The notes below the pieces were generated by a model. That model was not told where the DNA came from. It searched no databases and saw only the letters and a program-made list of their open reading frames with translations. From positions 372,001-436,000 of the forward strand of contig NZ_OZ040189.1 in the NCBI RefSeq assembly GCF_964048965.1: DNA of 64,000 nt, in the 5' to 3' direction. The position numbers were made by a program, and so were the translations under genes. The DNA comes from Tenacibaculum sp. 190130A14a (GTDB lineage Bacteria; Bacteroidota; Bacteroidia; Flavobacteriales; Flavobacteriaceae). Below, piece by piece: positions 18,434-26,983 of this stretch (within the stretch, counting starts at the first letter, position 1; every line of letters starts with the position of its first letter).

Positions 18434-19315
18434 ATGAAAAAAATAAAATTATCAATATATACGTTGCTGTTATCTATTGCTTTTATAGGATGTAATAGCA
18501 GTAACACAGAGTTGGTTGAAGGAACAGTTACTCCAACAACCCAAGTAACGATAGGATTTACAGATTCAAATAATAATCAAGATGTCCTAGAAGACGGAGG
18601 AAACGTAAGTTTCCAAGTGTCTTTGTCAAAAGCTTTACCGTATGATATTACTGTTGAATTTGAAGTAGAGTCAAGTGATGCTAGTTTAATGAGTAGTACT
18701 ATTTCGGAAGTAAACTACGAAGAGAAAGTGGTTATTAGTGCAGGGCAAAAAACTGCTGATGTCGCTTTATCTTTTGTAGATGATGGTAAAAGTGATGCTG
18801 TAGAAACTTATACAGTTAACTTAAAGAATGCTTACACTACAAGTACTTTAACAACGCACTTTGTTACAGGAAGTAATGCTGCTGATAGTATGAGTAGAGT
18901 TATTAATGTATATGATTCATTACCAACAGTAATTGAAGCAGATAAAGGAACAGTTTCTTTATTGTTGGAGTGGCCAGGAGCAGAAGATTTAGACTTATAT
19001 TTAAGAAGTGAACCAACAATTTTCTCTACTGTATTAGCTAATAGTTGGTTTTCTCAACCTGAGTCTGTTGATATTACAGAAGCAATGGGAGATGGAGATT
19101 TCTATTTAGGGTTAGATAATTTCAATTTACCTACGCCTTATGATGTAAGATGTACTTTGAAAATTGTATTACCTGATACTTCTACAGAGACTTTAATGAC
19201 TGATTTAGTAACTACTGAAACCGCAGCTGCTAATGGAGAACCAGATGTATGGTTTAAGATTACTAGAAGAACAGATGGAGATAAGTCAACCTATTCAATA
19301 ATCAAAATAAGATAA
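18434..19315 (+). CDS. Lipoprotein with Calx-beta-like region and a WxGxxDLD domain
   Basis: Lipoprotein of 293 residues: the signal peptide ends at a lipobox with Cys20 (FIGC). Residues about 35-165 resemble a Calx-beta-type sandwich (VLEDGGNVSFQVSLSKAL, then GKSDAVETYTVNL). A second domain from about 172 contains LLLEWPGAEDLDLYL (Trp180) and a DGDFYLGLDN turn, shared with the next gene. It sits 16 bp after the TonB receptor and 4 bp before the next lipoprotein, so an operon is likely. Probably an outer-membrane ligand-binding partner of the receptor; not similar to SusD. Confidence 0.75.
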   Translation: MKKIKLSIYTLLLSIAFIGCNSSNTELVEGTVTPTTQVTIGFTDSNNNQDVLEDGGNVSFQVSLSKALPYDITVEFEVESSDASLMSSTISEVNYEEKVVISAGQKTADVALSFVDDGKSDAVETYTVNLKNAYTTSTLTTHFVTGSNAADSMSRVINVYDSLPTVIEADKGTVSLLLEWPGAEDLDLYLRSEPTIFSTVLANSWFSQPESVDITEAMGDGDFYLGLDNFNLPTPYDVRCTLKIVLPDTSTETLMTDLVTTETAAANGEPDVWFKITRRTDGDKSTYSIIKIR

Positions 19316-19319
19316 TAAG

Positions 19320-20126
19320 ATGAAAAATATATATAAAAAAATTAGCTTTTTATTCATATTAAGCTCGGTTATCTTTTTCAGTTCTTGTGCTGTAAATGAT
19401 GATGATCCAGTGGTAGCTGTTACAAAAAATACAATTACAGCTCAAACAGAAAAAACATTCGAAAGAATAGAGTCGAGTGTTACAAGTTATACAGCTGTAA
19501 TAAACTTCTCTCAAGCAGTTACAAACTTTTCGAGAGTATATTATACAGTAAATGGAACTCCGTTAGAAGCGGATGTTGATGAAGGATCTACTTCTTTAGA
19601 AGTAATGTTAGATTTCTCTGACCCTTCAGTGCTTTTTCAAAGTGTTGAAATCACTGACTTTAAAATAATTGATGCCAATACAGATAATGTAGAGCCAGTA
19701 GTTTCTGCAACATTGAAAGAATTAAATGTTGTTAAAGGAACAGATAAGTTCTTATTTATTTTAACATGGGAAGGAGATAGTGACCTAGATTGTGCTACAA
19801 TTCAGAGAACTCCAACTGGTGTAACTGCAATTGATTTGTCAGATGGTACAACCAATACAGAAGTAGTAAGACTTCCAGAAGCTATTGCAGATGGAGATTA
19901 TGCATTTGCAGTATTACCTTGGACAGTAAGTAGCAATGCAATTAAATGTTATTTAACAGTAATAAATGGAAGTCAAGTAGAAAAGTTTACAGGAACGCTA
20001 CGTGACGCTACACCTGGAGGATTTTTCGGGTATACAACTATAGCAGATTTTGTTACCATTGAAAAAACCACAGATGCTGGTTCTGGAGAAGCAATGATGT
20101 CTTTAACACAAGTTTTATTTGAATAA
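19320..20126 (+). CDS. Lipoprotein paralogous in its C-terminal domain to its neighbour
   Basis: Lipoprotein of 268 residues with lipobox Cys23 (FSSC). After a beta-rich N-terminal region (about 30-135), a domain from about 142 repeats the upstream neighbour's pattern: FILTWEGDSDLD (Trp150), then EAIADGDYAFAV and KCYLTVING. The two proteins therefore share a domain but differ in their N-terminal halves. It ends the operon, with a strong terminator 45 bp downstream. Ligand unknown; a surface-exposed binding subunit of the TonB receptor system is the simplest reading. Confidence 0.75.
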   Translation: MKNIYKKISFLFILSSVIFFSSCAVNDDDPVVAVTKNTITAQTEKTFERIESSVTSYTAVINFSQAVTNFSRVYYTVNGTPLEADVDEGSTSLEVMLDFSDPSVLFQSVEITDFKIIDANTDNVEPVVSATLKELNVVKGTDKFLFILTWEGDSDLDCATIQRTPTGVTAIDLSDGTTNTEVVRLPEAIADGDYAFAVLPWTVSSNAIKCYLTVINGSQVEKFTGTLRDATPGGFFGYTTIADFVTIEKTTDAGSGEAMMSLTQVLFE

Positions 20127-20167
20127 TTCTGGTTAAGAAGTATTCTCATAAAATAAAGAATAACACT

Positions 20168-20210
20168 AAAAAAGACCAAAGATTTTAATCTTTGGTCTTT
20201 TGTTTTTTTA
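20168..20210 (+). terminator. Intrinsic terminator after the receptor/lipoprotein operon
   Basis: Long stem AAAGACCAAAGATT/AATCTTTGGTCTTT with a minimal loop, followed by a T-rich tract interrupted by one G. Confidence 0.9.
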
Positions 20211-20259
20211 TAGTTAAAAATGTTAAAAAAGTATTTTTTATATTTTTTTAACCTGTAAA

Positions 20260-20275
20260 TAAGTTAGATAACTTA
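20260..20275. promoter_or_regulatory. Palindrome TAAGTTA-GA-TAACTTA upstream of susC-like gene
   Basis: Perfect 7-bp inverted repeat with a 2-bp spacer, 55-70 bp before the SusC-like start. It is followed at once by ACTTAAGT, and a third TAACTTA half-site lies at 20312-20318. No TAnnTTTG box is recognised in this intergenic region, so activator-dependent transcription is possible. Confidence 0.4.
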
Positions 20276-20329
20276 AGTAATTAAAATAATTATTATTAAT
20301 ATTGTTACTACTAACTTAAAATTTTAATT

Positions 20330-23275
20330 ATGAATTTAAAAACAATGCTACTAGCGTTGAGTTTTCTTGTTGTGTCTATTTCACACGCTCAACAAATCAA
20401 GGGTAAGGTTGTGGATGATCAGGGTGAACCTGTTCCTTTTGTGAATGTATTAGAAAAAGATACAGCAAATGGTGTAAGCACCAACGATCAGGGGGAATTT
20501 GAAATAACCGTAAAAAAAATGCCCGCAACACTGGTGTTTTCCTCTGTTGGATTTGCTACCCAAGAAAAAACATTGTACTCCGTTGCTTATGTAAATATTA
20601 CATTAAGTGAAGATGGGGTTCTTGATGAGGTTGTTATCTCAGGATTGGCAACATCTACCAAAAGATCTAATTTAGCTAATACGGTTTCAACCATTAGTGC
20701 GGCTGAATTAACACAGGTTACTTCACAATCGGGTTTTGATAGTGCGTTATCAGGAAAGTTTACAGGAGCTGAGATTAAAGCGAACTCTGGAGCTCCAGGA
20801 GGAGGTATTTCTATGAGATTAAGAGGGGTTACATCAATCTTTGGAAATCAACAACCTTTATTTATTGTTGATGGAGTTTATGTTGACAACCAGTCAATTT
20901 CATTAGGAAATGACGTAGTAAGTGAAGCTGCTGGAGGAGGTAATGCTTCCACAAATCAAGATGATGCTTCTAACAGGATTGCAGATATTGATCCGGAAGA
21001 TATTGAGAATGTAGAAATTTTAAAAGGAGCTTCTGCTGCAGCGATATATGGATCTAGAGCAGCTGGAGGGGTAGTTATTATCACTACGAAAAGAGGAAAG
21101 TCAGGGAAAGCAAGAGTAACGTTTTCTCAAACATTAGGGTTAAGAAGCCCAACAAGGTTATTAGGATTAAGAGATTGGGATCAGTCAGAAATTACAGCTT
21201 TAGGTGGGCCTCAAAATCCAACATTAAGAGATTACGAAGCTGAATTGTTTGATCATACCAGGGTTTCAACAACTACAAGATTTACAACTTCTGGGGGATC
21301 AGAAAAAACAGATTACTTCTTTGGTGCAACTTATAAAGATGAGCCAGGATTGGTTGAAAACACTGGTTATAAGAAGACATCTATTCGTTTAAATATAGGT
21401 CAGAAGTTTACAGATTGGTTAGATTTGTATGTTACTTCGAATTATATTAACTCAATAGGTGATAGAGGATTCTTTAACAATGGTAATGCAAATAGAACGG
21501 TTGGATATGCGTTAGCTTTTACCTATCCATGGGAAAACTTATCTCCAGTGGATGGAGTGTATCCAGCTGGAGGAGCAGGGTCAAATGTTTTAGAAACAGT
21601 GGCGATTACAACAAATAGAGAAAAGGTAAATAGATTTATAGGTAGTGCTACCACCAATGTTAAAATATTAGACGAAGAAAATAATCAACTGAAATTAGTA
21701 TTACAAGCTGGTTTTGATCAATATACTTTAAGAACTACCAGTATTTTCCCAAGAGCATTATCATACTTTAGAGATCCGTCTACTTTAAGAGGGGCGGCAG
21801 TTTCAGGGTCAACAGTTAATACTAATTATAACTTATCTGCTTTCTTAGTACATAAATTAAAATTAGATAATGGATTGAGGTTTACTACACAGTTAGGTAG
21901 TTTCTTACAAGATTTTGATAGGAATACTGTACTTTCTATTGGAACTGGATTTGATGGTTCTTTAACGAATTTAACCTTAGCGAGTAACAAGAATATTTCT
22001 CAAGTTGAAAGATTACAAAAGGACAAAGGGTTTTTTGTTCAAGAGGAAATTAACTTCGACGATAAAATAATTGGTACTATTGGTTTTAGAGGAGATAAGT
22101 CTACTAATAATGGGCAGGCTAATAAAATGTATTATTATCCAAAAGCTAACTTGGCAATTAACTTACATAAGTTTGATTTTTGGGATTTTGAACCAATTTC
22201 AACCTTTAAACCAAGAATTGCATATGGGGAGGCAGGAAGGTTTCCAAATTTTGATGATAGATTTACTTTAACAGATGCTCAATTTATTGGAGGAAGCTCA
22301 GGATTAGCTCCTGATACTTTTAGAGGGAATCCGAATATTGGACCGGAAAGACAAAAAGAATTAGAATATGGTTTTGATATAGGACTATTAGATGGAAGAA
22401 TTACTTTAGAAACAACGTTCTACAATAAGAAAATTGATGACTTATTAATTGAAGCACAAGTTCCAACATCTTCTGGTTTTACGAGAGAAATTAAAAACGC
22501 TGGAGAGTTAAAGAATACAGGAATCGAGTTAGGATTAACTGCAGGAGTTATAGAAAAAGAAGATTTTTCTTGGAATACGAATGTAAGATGGTGGAAAAAT
22601 AAATCAGAAGTAACAAGACTTGATGTTCCTAGTTTTACAACTGGTGGTTTTGCGGCTTCTTTAGGAACGTTTTTAATTCAAGAAGGACAAAGTGCGACAC
22701 AGATTGTAGGAACTTATCCTAATGATGGATCTATGACGCTAGAAGAAATTCTTAAGATTGATCCAGATCTTGATGGATTTGCAGTGTATGGAAATGCAGA
22801 ACCAGATTTTCAAATGTCTTGGCAAAATAGTATTCGATACAAGAATTTTGATTTATCGTTTTTATGGCACTGGAAAAAGGGAGGAGATGGAATTAACTTA
22901 ACTACTTTATTATACGATTTAGCTGGAACGACGTGGGATTATGACGATACAGGTTTAGATCCATCTGGTCAGTTAGCAAATGGTCCTTATAGAGCAAGTC
23001 AGGCTTTTTCAAATCCAGACCCAGTAATTGAAGATGCTGGTTATATAAGGCTTAGAGAGGTTGGACTATACTATACTTTTGATGAGGGAACATTTAAAGG
23101 TTTAGAGAGAGTTAAAGTTGGAATTTCGGGAAGAAACTTAATTAACATATTTGATTATAATAGTTACGATCCTGAAGTATCTAATTTCGGAAACAACGTG
23201 TTAGCAAATAATGTGGAGGTAACACCATACCCTGCTTCAAAGTTTATCAACTTTCACCTTAATGTTAATTTTTAA
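20330..23275 (+). CDS. SusC/RagA family TonB-linked outer-membrane transporter
   Basis: Transporter of 981 residues: signal peptide (1-20, ending SHAQ), CarboxypepD-regulatory-like domain (about 22-95), and a plug with the SusC/RagA signature around ILKGASAAAIYGSRAAGGVV (about 226-245), then a large barrel. The SusD-type gene starts 11 bp downstream, giving the classic SusCD pair in which the lipoprotein lids the barrel. No glycoside hydrolase, sulfatase, regulator or peptidase is adjacent, so the substrate cannot be inferred. Expression may depend on the palindromic site at 20260-20275. Confidence 0.95.
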   Translation: MNLKTMLLALSFLVVSISHAQQIKGKVVDDQGEPVPFVNVLEKDTANGVSTNDQGEFEITVKKMPATLVFSSVGFATQEKTLYSVAYVNITLSEDGVLDEVVISGLATSTKRSNLANTVSTISAAELTQVTSQSGFDSALSGKFTGAEIKANSGAPGGGISMRLRGVTSIFGNQQPLFIVDGVYVDNQSISLGNDVVSEAAGGGNASTNQDDASNRIADIDPEDIENVEILKGASAAAIYGSRAAGGVVIITTKRGKSGKARVTFSQTLGLRSPTRLLGLRDWDQSEITALGGPQNPTLRDYEAELFDHTRVSTTTRFTTSGGSEKTDYFFGATYKDEPGLVENTGYKKTSIRLNIGQKFTDWLDLYVTSNYINSIGDRGFFNNGNANRTVGYALAFTYPWENLSPVDGVYPAGGAGSNVLETVAITTNREKVNRFIGSATTNVKILDEENNQLKLVLQAGFDQYTLRTTSIFPRALSYFRDPSTLRGAAVSGSTVNTNYNLSAFLVHKLKLDNGLRFTTQLGSFLQDFDRNTVLSIGTGFDGSLTNLTLASNKNISQVERLQKDKGFFVQEEINFDDKIIGTIGFRGDKSTNNGQANKMYYYPKANLAINLHKFDFWDFEPISTFKPRIAYGEAGRFPNFDDRFTLTDAQFIGGSSGLAPDTFRGNPNIGPERQKELEYGFDIGLLDGRITLETTFYNKKIDDLLIEAQVPTSSGFTREIKNAGELKNTGIELGLTAGVIEKEDFSWNTNVRWWKNKSEVTRLDVPSFTTGGFAASLGTFLIQEGQSATQIVGTYPNDGSMTLEEILKIDPDLDGFAVYGNAEPDFQMSWQNSIRYKNFDLSFLWHWKKGGDGINLTTLLYDLAGTTWDYDDTGLDPSGQLANGPYRASQAFSNPDPVIEDAGYIRLREVGLYYTFDEGTFKGLERVKVGISGRNLINIFDYNSYDPEVSNFGNNVLANNVEVTPYPASKFINFHLNVNF

Positions 23276-23286
23276 AAAAGAGAATT

Positions 23287-24603
23287 ATGTTATTTAAAAA
23301 TATATATAAAATAGTATTATTAACAGTTACCGTGTCTTTTTTCAGTTGTGAACTTGAAGAAATACCGAATTCAAATGCTCCAACACTTGAGAGTTTTGGT
23401 AATGAAGCTTCTCAAGCAGATATTCAGTCATTGGCAGTTGGTTTAGAAGCTGTAATGAGAAATGATTTAGACTTTCATTATGAAACCGTGAGTTATTTGG
23501 GGAGGGAATATTATGACCTTTCTGGAGTAGATCCAAGATATACTGGGGAAATTTTAAAAGGACCATTAGATAATAATGGGTTTTTAACAACACGTGCTTA
23601 TGCTGCATGGTATAGGGTAGTAAAAGCAGCCAATGTGTTAATTTCTGCAGTAGAGAATTCTAAAGCAGGATTTGATACTTCAGTAAAAGCATCGTATTAT
23701 GGCTATGCAAAAACGATAAAAGCATATGCGCTTTTAATGTTGGCAAACAGGCAATATACCAATGGTATAAGAATTGATGTTTCTGATCCAGATAATTTAG
23801 GTCCATTTGTAGGATATCCTGAAGCGTTAACTGCAATCGCAGGGATATTAGATGATGCAGCTACAGATTTAGGTGCTTCGCCAACGAGTTTCGATTTTCC
23901 GTTAAGTCCTGGTTATACAAATTTTAATACACCAGCAACATTTTTAGAATTCAATAGAGCCATAGCAGCAAGAGTTGCATTGTATCAAAATGATAAAGCA
24001 AAGGTTTTAACACTCTTAAATCAATCGTTTTTTGATTTAAGTGGAGGGTTAAATATGGGAGTTGCACATGTTTTTGGTGCAACAGGTAATGATATCTTAA
24101 ACAGTTTATTCTATGTTTTAGGGCAATCAGGGCAAGAATTTGTAATTCATAATAGCTGGATTGCTGATGCAGAAGCTGGAGATACACGTGCAAGTAACAA
24201 ATCGTTCTTGCTTTCTTCACCAGCATCATTTGACGGATTATCTGGTACACATCAAATTTCAGTGTATACAAGTAATACAGATCCGGTTTATCTTATAAGA
24301 AATGAAGAGCTAATTTTAATGTATGCAGAAGCAAATATTGGAACAGACAATACAGAAGCTATAGATGCAATTAATGTGGTAAGAAATGCAGCTGGATTAG
24401 CAAATTATTCAGGTGGAACTACAGATACTGATTTATTGGAAGAAGTGTTAAATCAAAGAAGGTATTCTTTACTTGGTGAAGGACATCGATGGATTGATTT
24501 AAGGCGTCTAAACAGATTAAATACAACCTATATTCCTTTAGATAGAGCGGGAGATAATATTCTTGAAGCTTTTCCAACACCATTTAGTGAACTAGGTATA
24601 TAA
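23287..24603 (+). CDS. SusD/RagB family outer-membrane lipoprotein
   Basis: Lipoprotein of 438 residues with lipobox Cys21 (FFSC). It has the helical SusD/RagB architecture, including a TPR-like scaffold (around RAYAAWYRVVKAANVLISAV) and the conserved C-terminal stretch LNQRRYSLLGEGHRWIDLRR (about 388-407). It pairs with the SusC-like transporter 11 bp upstream and would bind substrate at the cell surface. At 438 residues it is somewhat short for polysaccharide-type SusD proteins, more like those of small non-glycan loci (an inference from length only). A bidirectional terminator follows. Confidence 0.93.
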   Translation: MLFKNIYKIVLLTVTVSFFSCELEEIPNSNAPTLESFGNEASQADIQSLAVGLEAVMRNDLDFHYETVSYLGREYYDLSGVDPRYTGEILKGPLDNNGFLTTRAYAAWYRVVKAANVLISAVENSKAGFDTSVKASYYGYAKTIKAYALLMLANRQYTNGIRIDVSDPDNLGPFVGYPEALTAIAGILDDAATDLGASPTSFDFPLSPGYTNFNTPATFLEFNRAIAARVALYQNDKAKVLTLLNQSFFDLSGGLNMGVAHVFGATGNDILNSLFYVLGQSGQEFVIHNSWIADAEAGDTRASNKSFLLSSPASFDGLSGTHQISVYTSNTDPVYLIRNEELILMYAEANIGTDNTEAIDAINVVRNAAGLANYSGGTTDTDLLEEVLNQRRYSLLGEGHRWIDLRRLNRLNTTYIPLDRAGDNILEAFPTPFSELGI

Positions 24604-24618
24604 TTCAATATATGTAAT

Positions 24619-24654
24619 AAAAAAAGCATCTATTTTTAAATAGATGCTTTTTTG
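24619..24654. terminator. Bidirectional intrinsic terminator
   Basis: Stem AAAAAAGCATCTATT/AATAGATGCTTTTTT between the SusD-type gene and the converging LpxH-like gene; A and T tracts on both sides suit both directions. Confidence 0.9.
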
Positions 24655-24655
24655 T

Positions 24656-25441
24656 TTAAATGTGGTATTCTTTTAAAGCCAAAGAGTCTTTTTCAAAAAC
24701 ACCATAGGTATAATACTTTATCCAATCACCCGTGTTGATATAATAACTGTTTTCTTTTAATTGAATTTCTAAAGGAAGATGTCTATGACCAAATACAAAA
24801 TAATGATAGTCTTTGGTCTCTAATTTGCGCTTACAATATTGTACTAGCCACTCATTATCTTCTCCTAAAAACTTAGCATCATCATCCCCTGAGATTAGTT
24901 TGTTTTTTACCGACATGTATTGACCTAATTTAATCCCTAAATCAGGATGCAGCCATCGAAACATCCATTGAAAAGGTTTAAAGGTGAATACTTTTTTCAT
25001 GCGTTTATAACCTTTGTCATGTGGTCCTAATCCATCTCCATGGCCAATTAAAAACAGCTTTCCATTAATTAAAAACTCTTGAGGTTTATGATATACAGGA
25101 ATGTTTAATTCTTTTTCAAAATAATCCGACATCCATAAATCATGATTCCCTACAAAAAAATAAATTGGGATCCCACTATCTTTAATTTCTGCTAGTTTTC
25201 CTAATACTCTTACAAAACCTTTAGGTACTACAGTTTTGTATTCAAACCAGAAATCAAATAAATCACCTAATAAAAAAATAGCCTCAGCATCCTTTTTTAC
25301 TTCGTTTAACCATTGTACAAACTTTTGTTCGCGAGGAAAGCTCTTTTCTGGTGTAGGTGCTCCTAAATGTTGGTCAGAGGCAAAATATACTTTTTTATTG
25401 TTTTGCGTTGTAATTGAAATCAAATCGGAAAATTTTATCAA
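24656..25441 (-). CDS. lpxH: UDP-2,3-diacylglucosamine diphosphatase (LpxH-like)
   Basis: Calcineurin-like metallophosphoesterase of 261 residues that would cleave UDP-2,3-diacylglucosamine to lipid X in lipid A synthesis, peripheral to the inner membrane. Metal-binding motifs are complete: Asp23-x-His25 (DQH), Gly-Asp60, GNHD 98-101, GHGDG 133-137 and GHRH 218-221. The only usable start before the first motif is TTG at 25441; an in-frame TAG lies three codons upstream and no ATG precedes DQH. A non-ATG start on a gene normally essential for the envelope is worth noting. LpxH is favoured over other phosphoesterases by overall pattern and length. Confidence 0.85.
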   Translation of the reverse strand: MIKFSDLISITTQNNKKVYFASDQHLGAPTPEKSFPREQKFVQWLNEVKKDAEAIFLLGDLFDFWFEYKTVVPKGFVRVLGKLAEIKDSGIPIYFFVGNHDLWMSDYFEKELNIPVYHKPQEFLINGKLFLIGHGDGLGPHDKGYKRMKKVFTFKPFQWMFRWLHPDLGIKLGQYMSVKNKLISGDDDAKFLGEDNEWLVQYCKRKLETKDYHYFVFGHRHLPLEIQLKENSYYINTGDWIKYYTYGVFEKDSLALKEYHI

Positions 25442-25461
25442 AAATAGCTATTTTATTTGTC

Positions 25462-25469
25462 TAACTTTG
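25462..25469 (+). promoter_or_regulatory. -7 box for MOSC/TadA-like pair
   Basis: TAACTTTG matches TAnnTTTG and lies 16 bp before the ATG at 25485, in the divergent region with the LpxH-like gene. No convincing -33 element. Confidence 0.5.
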
Positions 25470-25484
25470 TGAAAAACGATTTAT

Positions 25485-26039
25485 ATGGAAATTGTATCTG
25501 TAAATTTAGGAGAAAGAAAAGAAATAGACTGGAAAGGGAAAAAGGTAACTACAGGAATTTTTAAATATACTGTTGACACCCCTATTTTTTTAGATATAGA
25601 AGAAGTTAGAAAGGATGTGATTTGTGATAGAGAGCATCATGGAGGAGTAGATCAGGCGGTATATGCATATTCAATTAAACACTACACTTATTTTAAAGAT
25701 TTATATCCAGATTTAAATTGGGAAATGGGTATGTTTGGTGAAAACTTAACCATGTCTGATTTGGAAGAAACAAAAATTCATGTAGGAGATGTTTATAAAG
25801 TGGGAGAAGTAATTTTAGAAGTTACTAAACCCCGTCAACCTTGTATGAAACTAGGAGTTAGATTTAATAATATGAAAGTTGTAAAAGAGTTTTGGAATAC
25901 AACTATGAGTGGTGTGTATTTTAAAGTTTTACAAACTGGGTTTGTTAAGAAAGGAGATATGTTTGAGTTAGTGCAATCTGATGAAAGTCAACCTACAATT
26001 GCAGATATCTACACTGAAAAAAGAAAGCAAAAGGCATGA
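25485..26039 (+). CDS. MOSC domain protein (YiiM-like)
   Basis: A 184-residue MOSC-domain protein. MOSC domains bind molybdenum cofactor through a conserved cysteine, here Cys120 in KPRQPC; the family pattern DREHHGGVDQAVYAY (48-62) and GMFGENLT (82-89) is also present. YiiM-type MOSC proteins reduce N-hydroxylated compounds such as 6-N-hydroxylaminopurine. That activity is known for relatives and fits the neighbouring purine-deaminase-like gene, but is not shown here. Its stop overlaps the next ATG by four bases (ATGA), so the two are translationally coupled. Confidence 0.88.
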   Translation: MEIVSVNLGERKEIDWKGKKVTTGIFKYTVDTPIFLDIEEVRKDVICDREHHGGVDQAVYAYSIKHYTYFKDLYPDLNWEMGMFGENLTMSDLEETKIHVGDVYKVGEVILEVTKPRQPCMKLGVRFNNMKVVKEFWNTTMSGVYFKVLQTGFVKKGDMFELVQSDESQPTIADIYTEKRKQKA

Positions 26040-26485
26040 TAAATCCATTTGATGATACTTACTTTATGAAAAGGGCCTTACAAGAAGCTCAAATAGCCTT
26101 TGACAAAGGAGAAGTTCCTGTAGGAGCTGTTATTACCCATAAAGATCAAATCATTGCAAGAGCGCATAATTTGACAGAACTACTTAATGATGTTACTGCG
26201 CATGCAGAAATGCAAGCTTTTACTGCTGCTGCAGATTATTTAGGGGGGAAATATTTAAAAGATTGTACGTTGTACGTAACGCTAGAGCCTTGTCAAATGT
26301 GTGCAGGTGCTAGTTATTGGACCCAAATAGGAAAGATTGTATACGGAGCGAGTGAGCCTAAATTAGGGTACAGTGTTTTACAAACTAAGTTACATCCAAA
26401 AACCAAAGTAGTTTCTGGAGTTTTAGAAGAAGAGTGTAGTTTTTTACTGAAGAAATTTTTTGTCGAAAAACGTAATTTAAACTAA
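26036..26485 (+). CDS. Cytidine/deoxycytidylate-type deaminase, TadA-like
   Basis: Zinc deaminase of 149 residues with the complete motif His56-Ala-Glu58 and Pro85-Cys86-x-x-Cys89. The surrounding sequence (GEVPVGAVI, HNLTELLNDVTAHAEM) is that of the TadA/guanine deaminase branch. TadA converts adenosine 34 to inosine in tRNA-Arg; a nucleoside deaminase role is the alternative. It overlaps the MOSC gene by four bases and converges with ogt 6 bp downstream. The typical TadA length and N-terminal pattern favour tRNA editing, but the substrate is not certain. Confidence 0.85.
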   Translation: MINPFDDTYFMKRALQEAQIAFDKGEVPVGAVITHKDQIIARAHNLTELLNDVTAHAEMQAFTAAADYLGGKYLKDCTLYVTLEPCQMCAGASYWTQIGKIVYGASEPKLGYSVLQTKLHPKTKVVSGVLEEECSFLLKKFFVEKRNLN

Positions 26486-26491
26486 AGAACT

Positions 26492-26983
26492 TTAGAACAA
26501 AGTTTGTTGTTTGGTGCCACTTTCATGTTCTAATAACCATTTTTTTCGCCATACCCCTCCTGCGTATCCAGTAAGTGAACCATCTGAACCGATTACCCGA
26601 TGACAAGGAATAACAATCCAAATTGGATTTTTACCATTTGCAGAGGCCACTGCTCTAATAGCTTTTACATCTCCAAGTTTTTTAGTTTGTTCAAGATAAC
26701 TTCTGGTTTTTCCAAAAGGAATGTGTAGTAGTTCGCTCCAAACAGATTGTTGAAAAGGGGTGCCTTTCGGATTCAGTTTTAAATCAAATTCTTTTCTGTT
26801 TCCATTGAAGTATTCTTCTAATTGCTCAATACAGTTCTGTAATTCATTTGGAATATCTTGAGTTTCCTTTGAAGTAGCAACATGATTGTCTAATACTGAA
26901 ATAGATTGAATACCATCTTCGTTACCAACAATTTCGGCTGTTCCAATAGGAGTTTGATAATATGCAGTATAGAGGCTAGACAC
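26492..26983 (-). CDS. ogt: Methylated-DNA-protein-cysteine methyltransferase
   Basis: Suicide repair enzyme that transfers alkyl groups from O6-alkylguanine to its own cysteine. The active-site motif IPCHRVIGSDGSLTGYAGG is present, with the acceptor Cys at residue 127. I place the start at GTG 26983, giving 163 residues and an 8-base overlap with tatD. An ATG at 27031 would add 16 residues lying wholly inside the conserved end of tatD, with no resemblance to family N-termini. It is read after tatD and probably co-transcribed with it. Function firm, start uncertain. Confidence 0.9.
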   Translation of the reverse strand: MSSLYTAYYQTPIGTAEIVGNEDGIQSISVLDNHVATSKETQDIPNELQNCIEQLEEYFNGNRKEFDLKLNPKGTPFQQSVWSELLHIPFGKTRSYLEQTKKLGDVKAIRAVASANGKNPIWIVIPCHRVIGSDGSLTGYAGGVWRKKWLLEHESGTKQQTLF

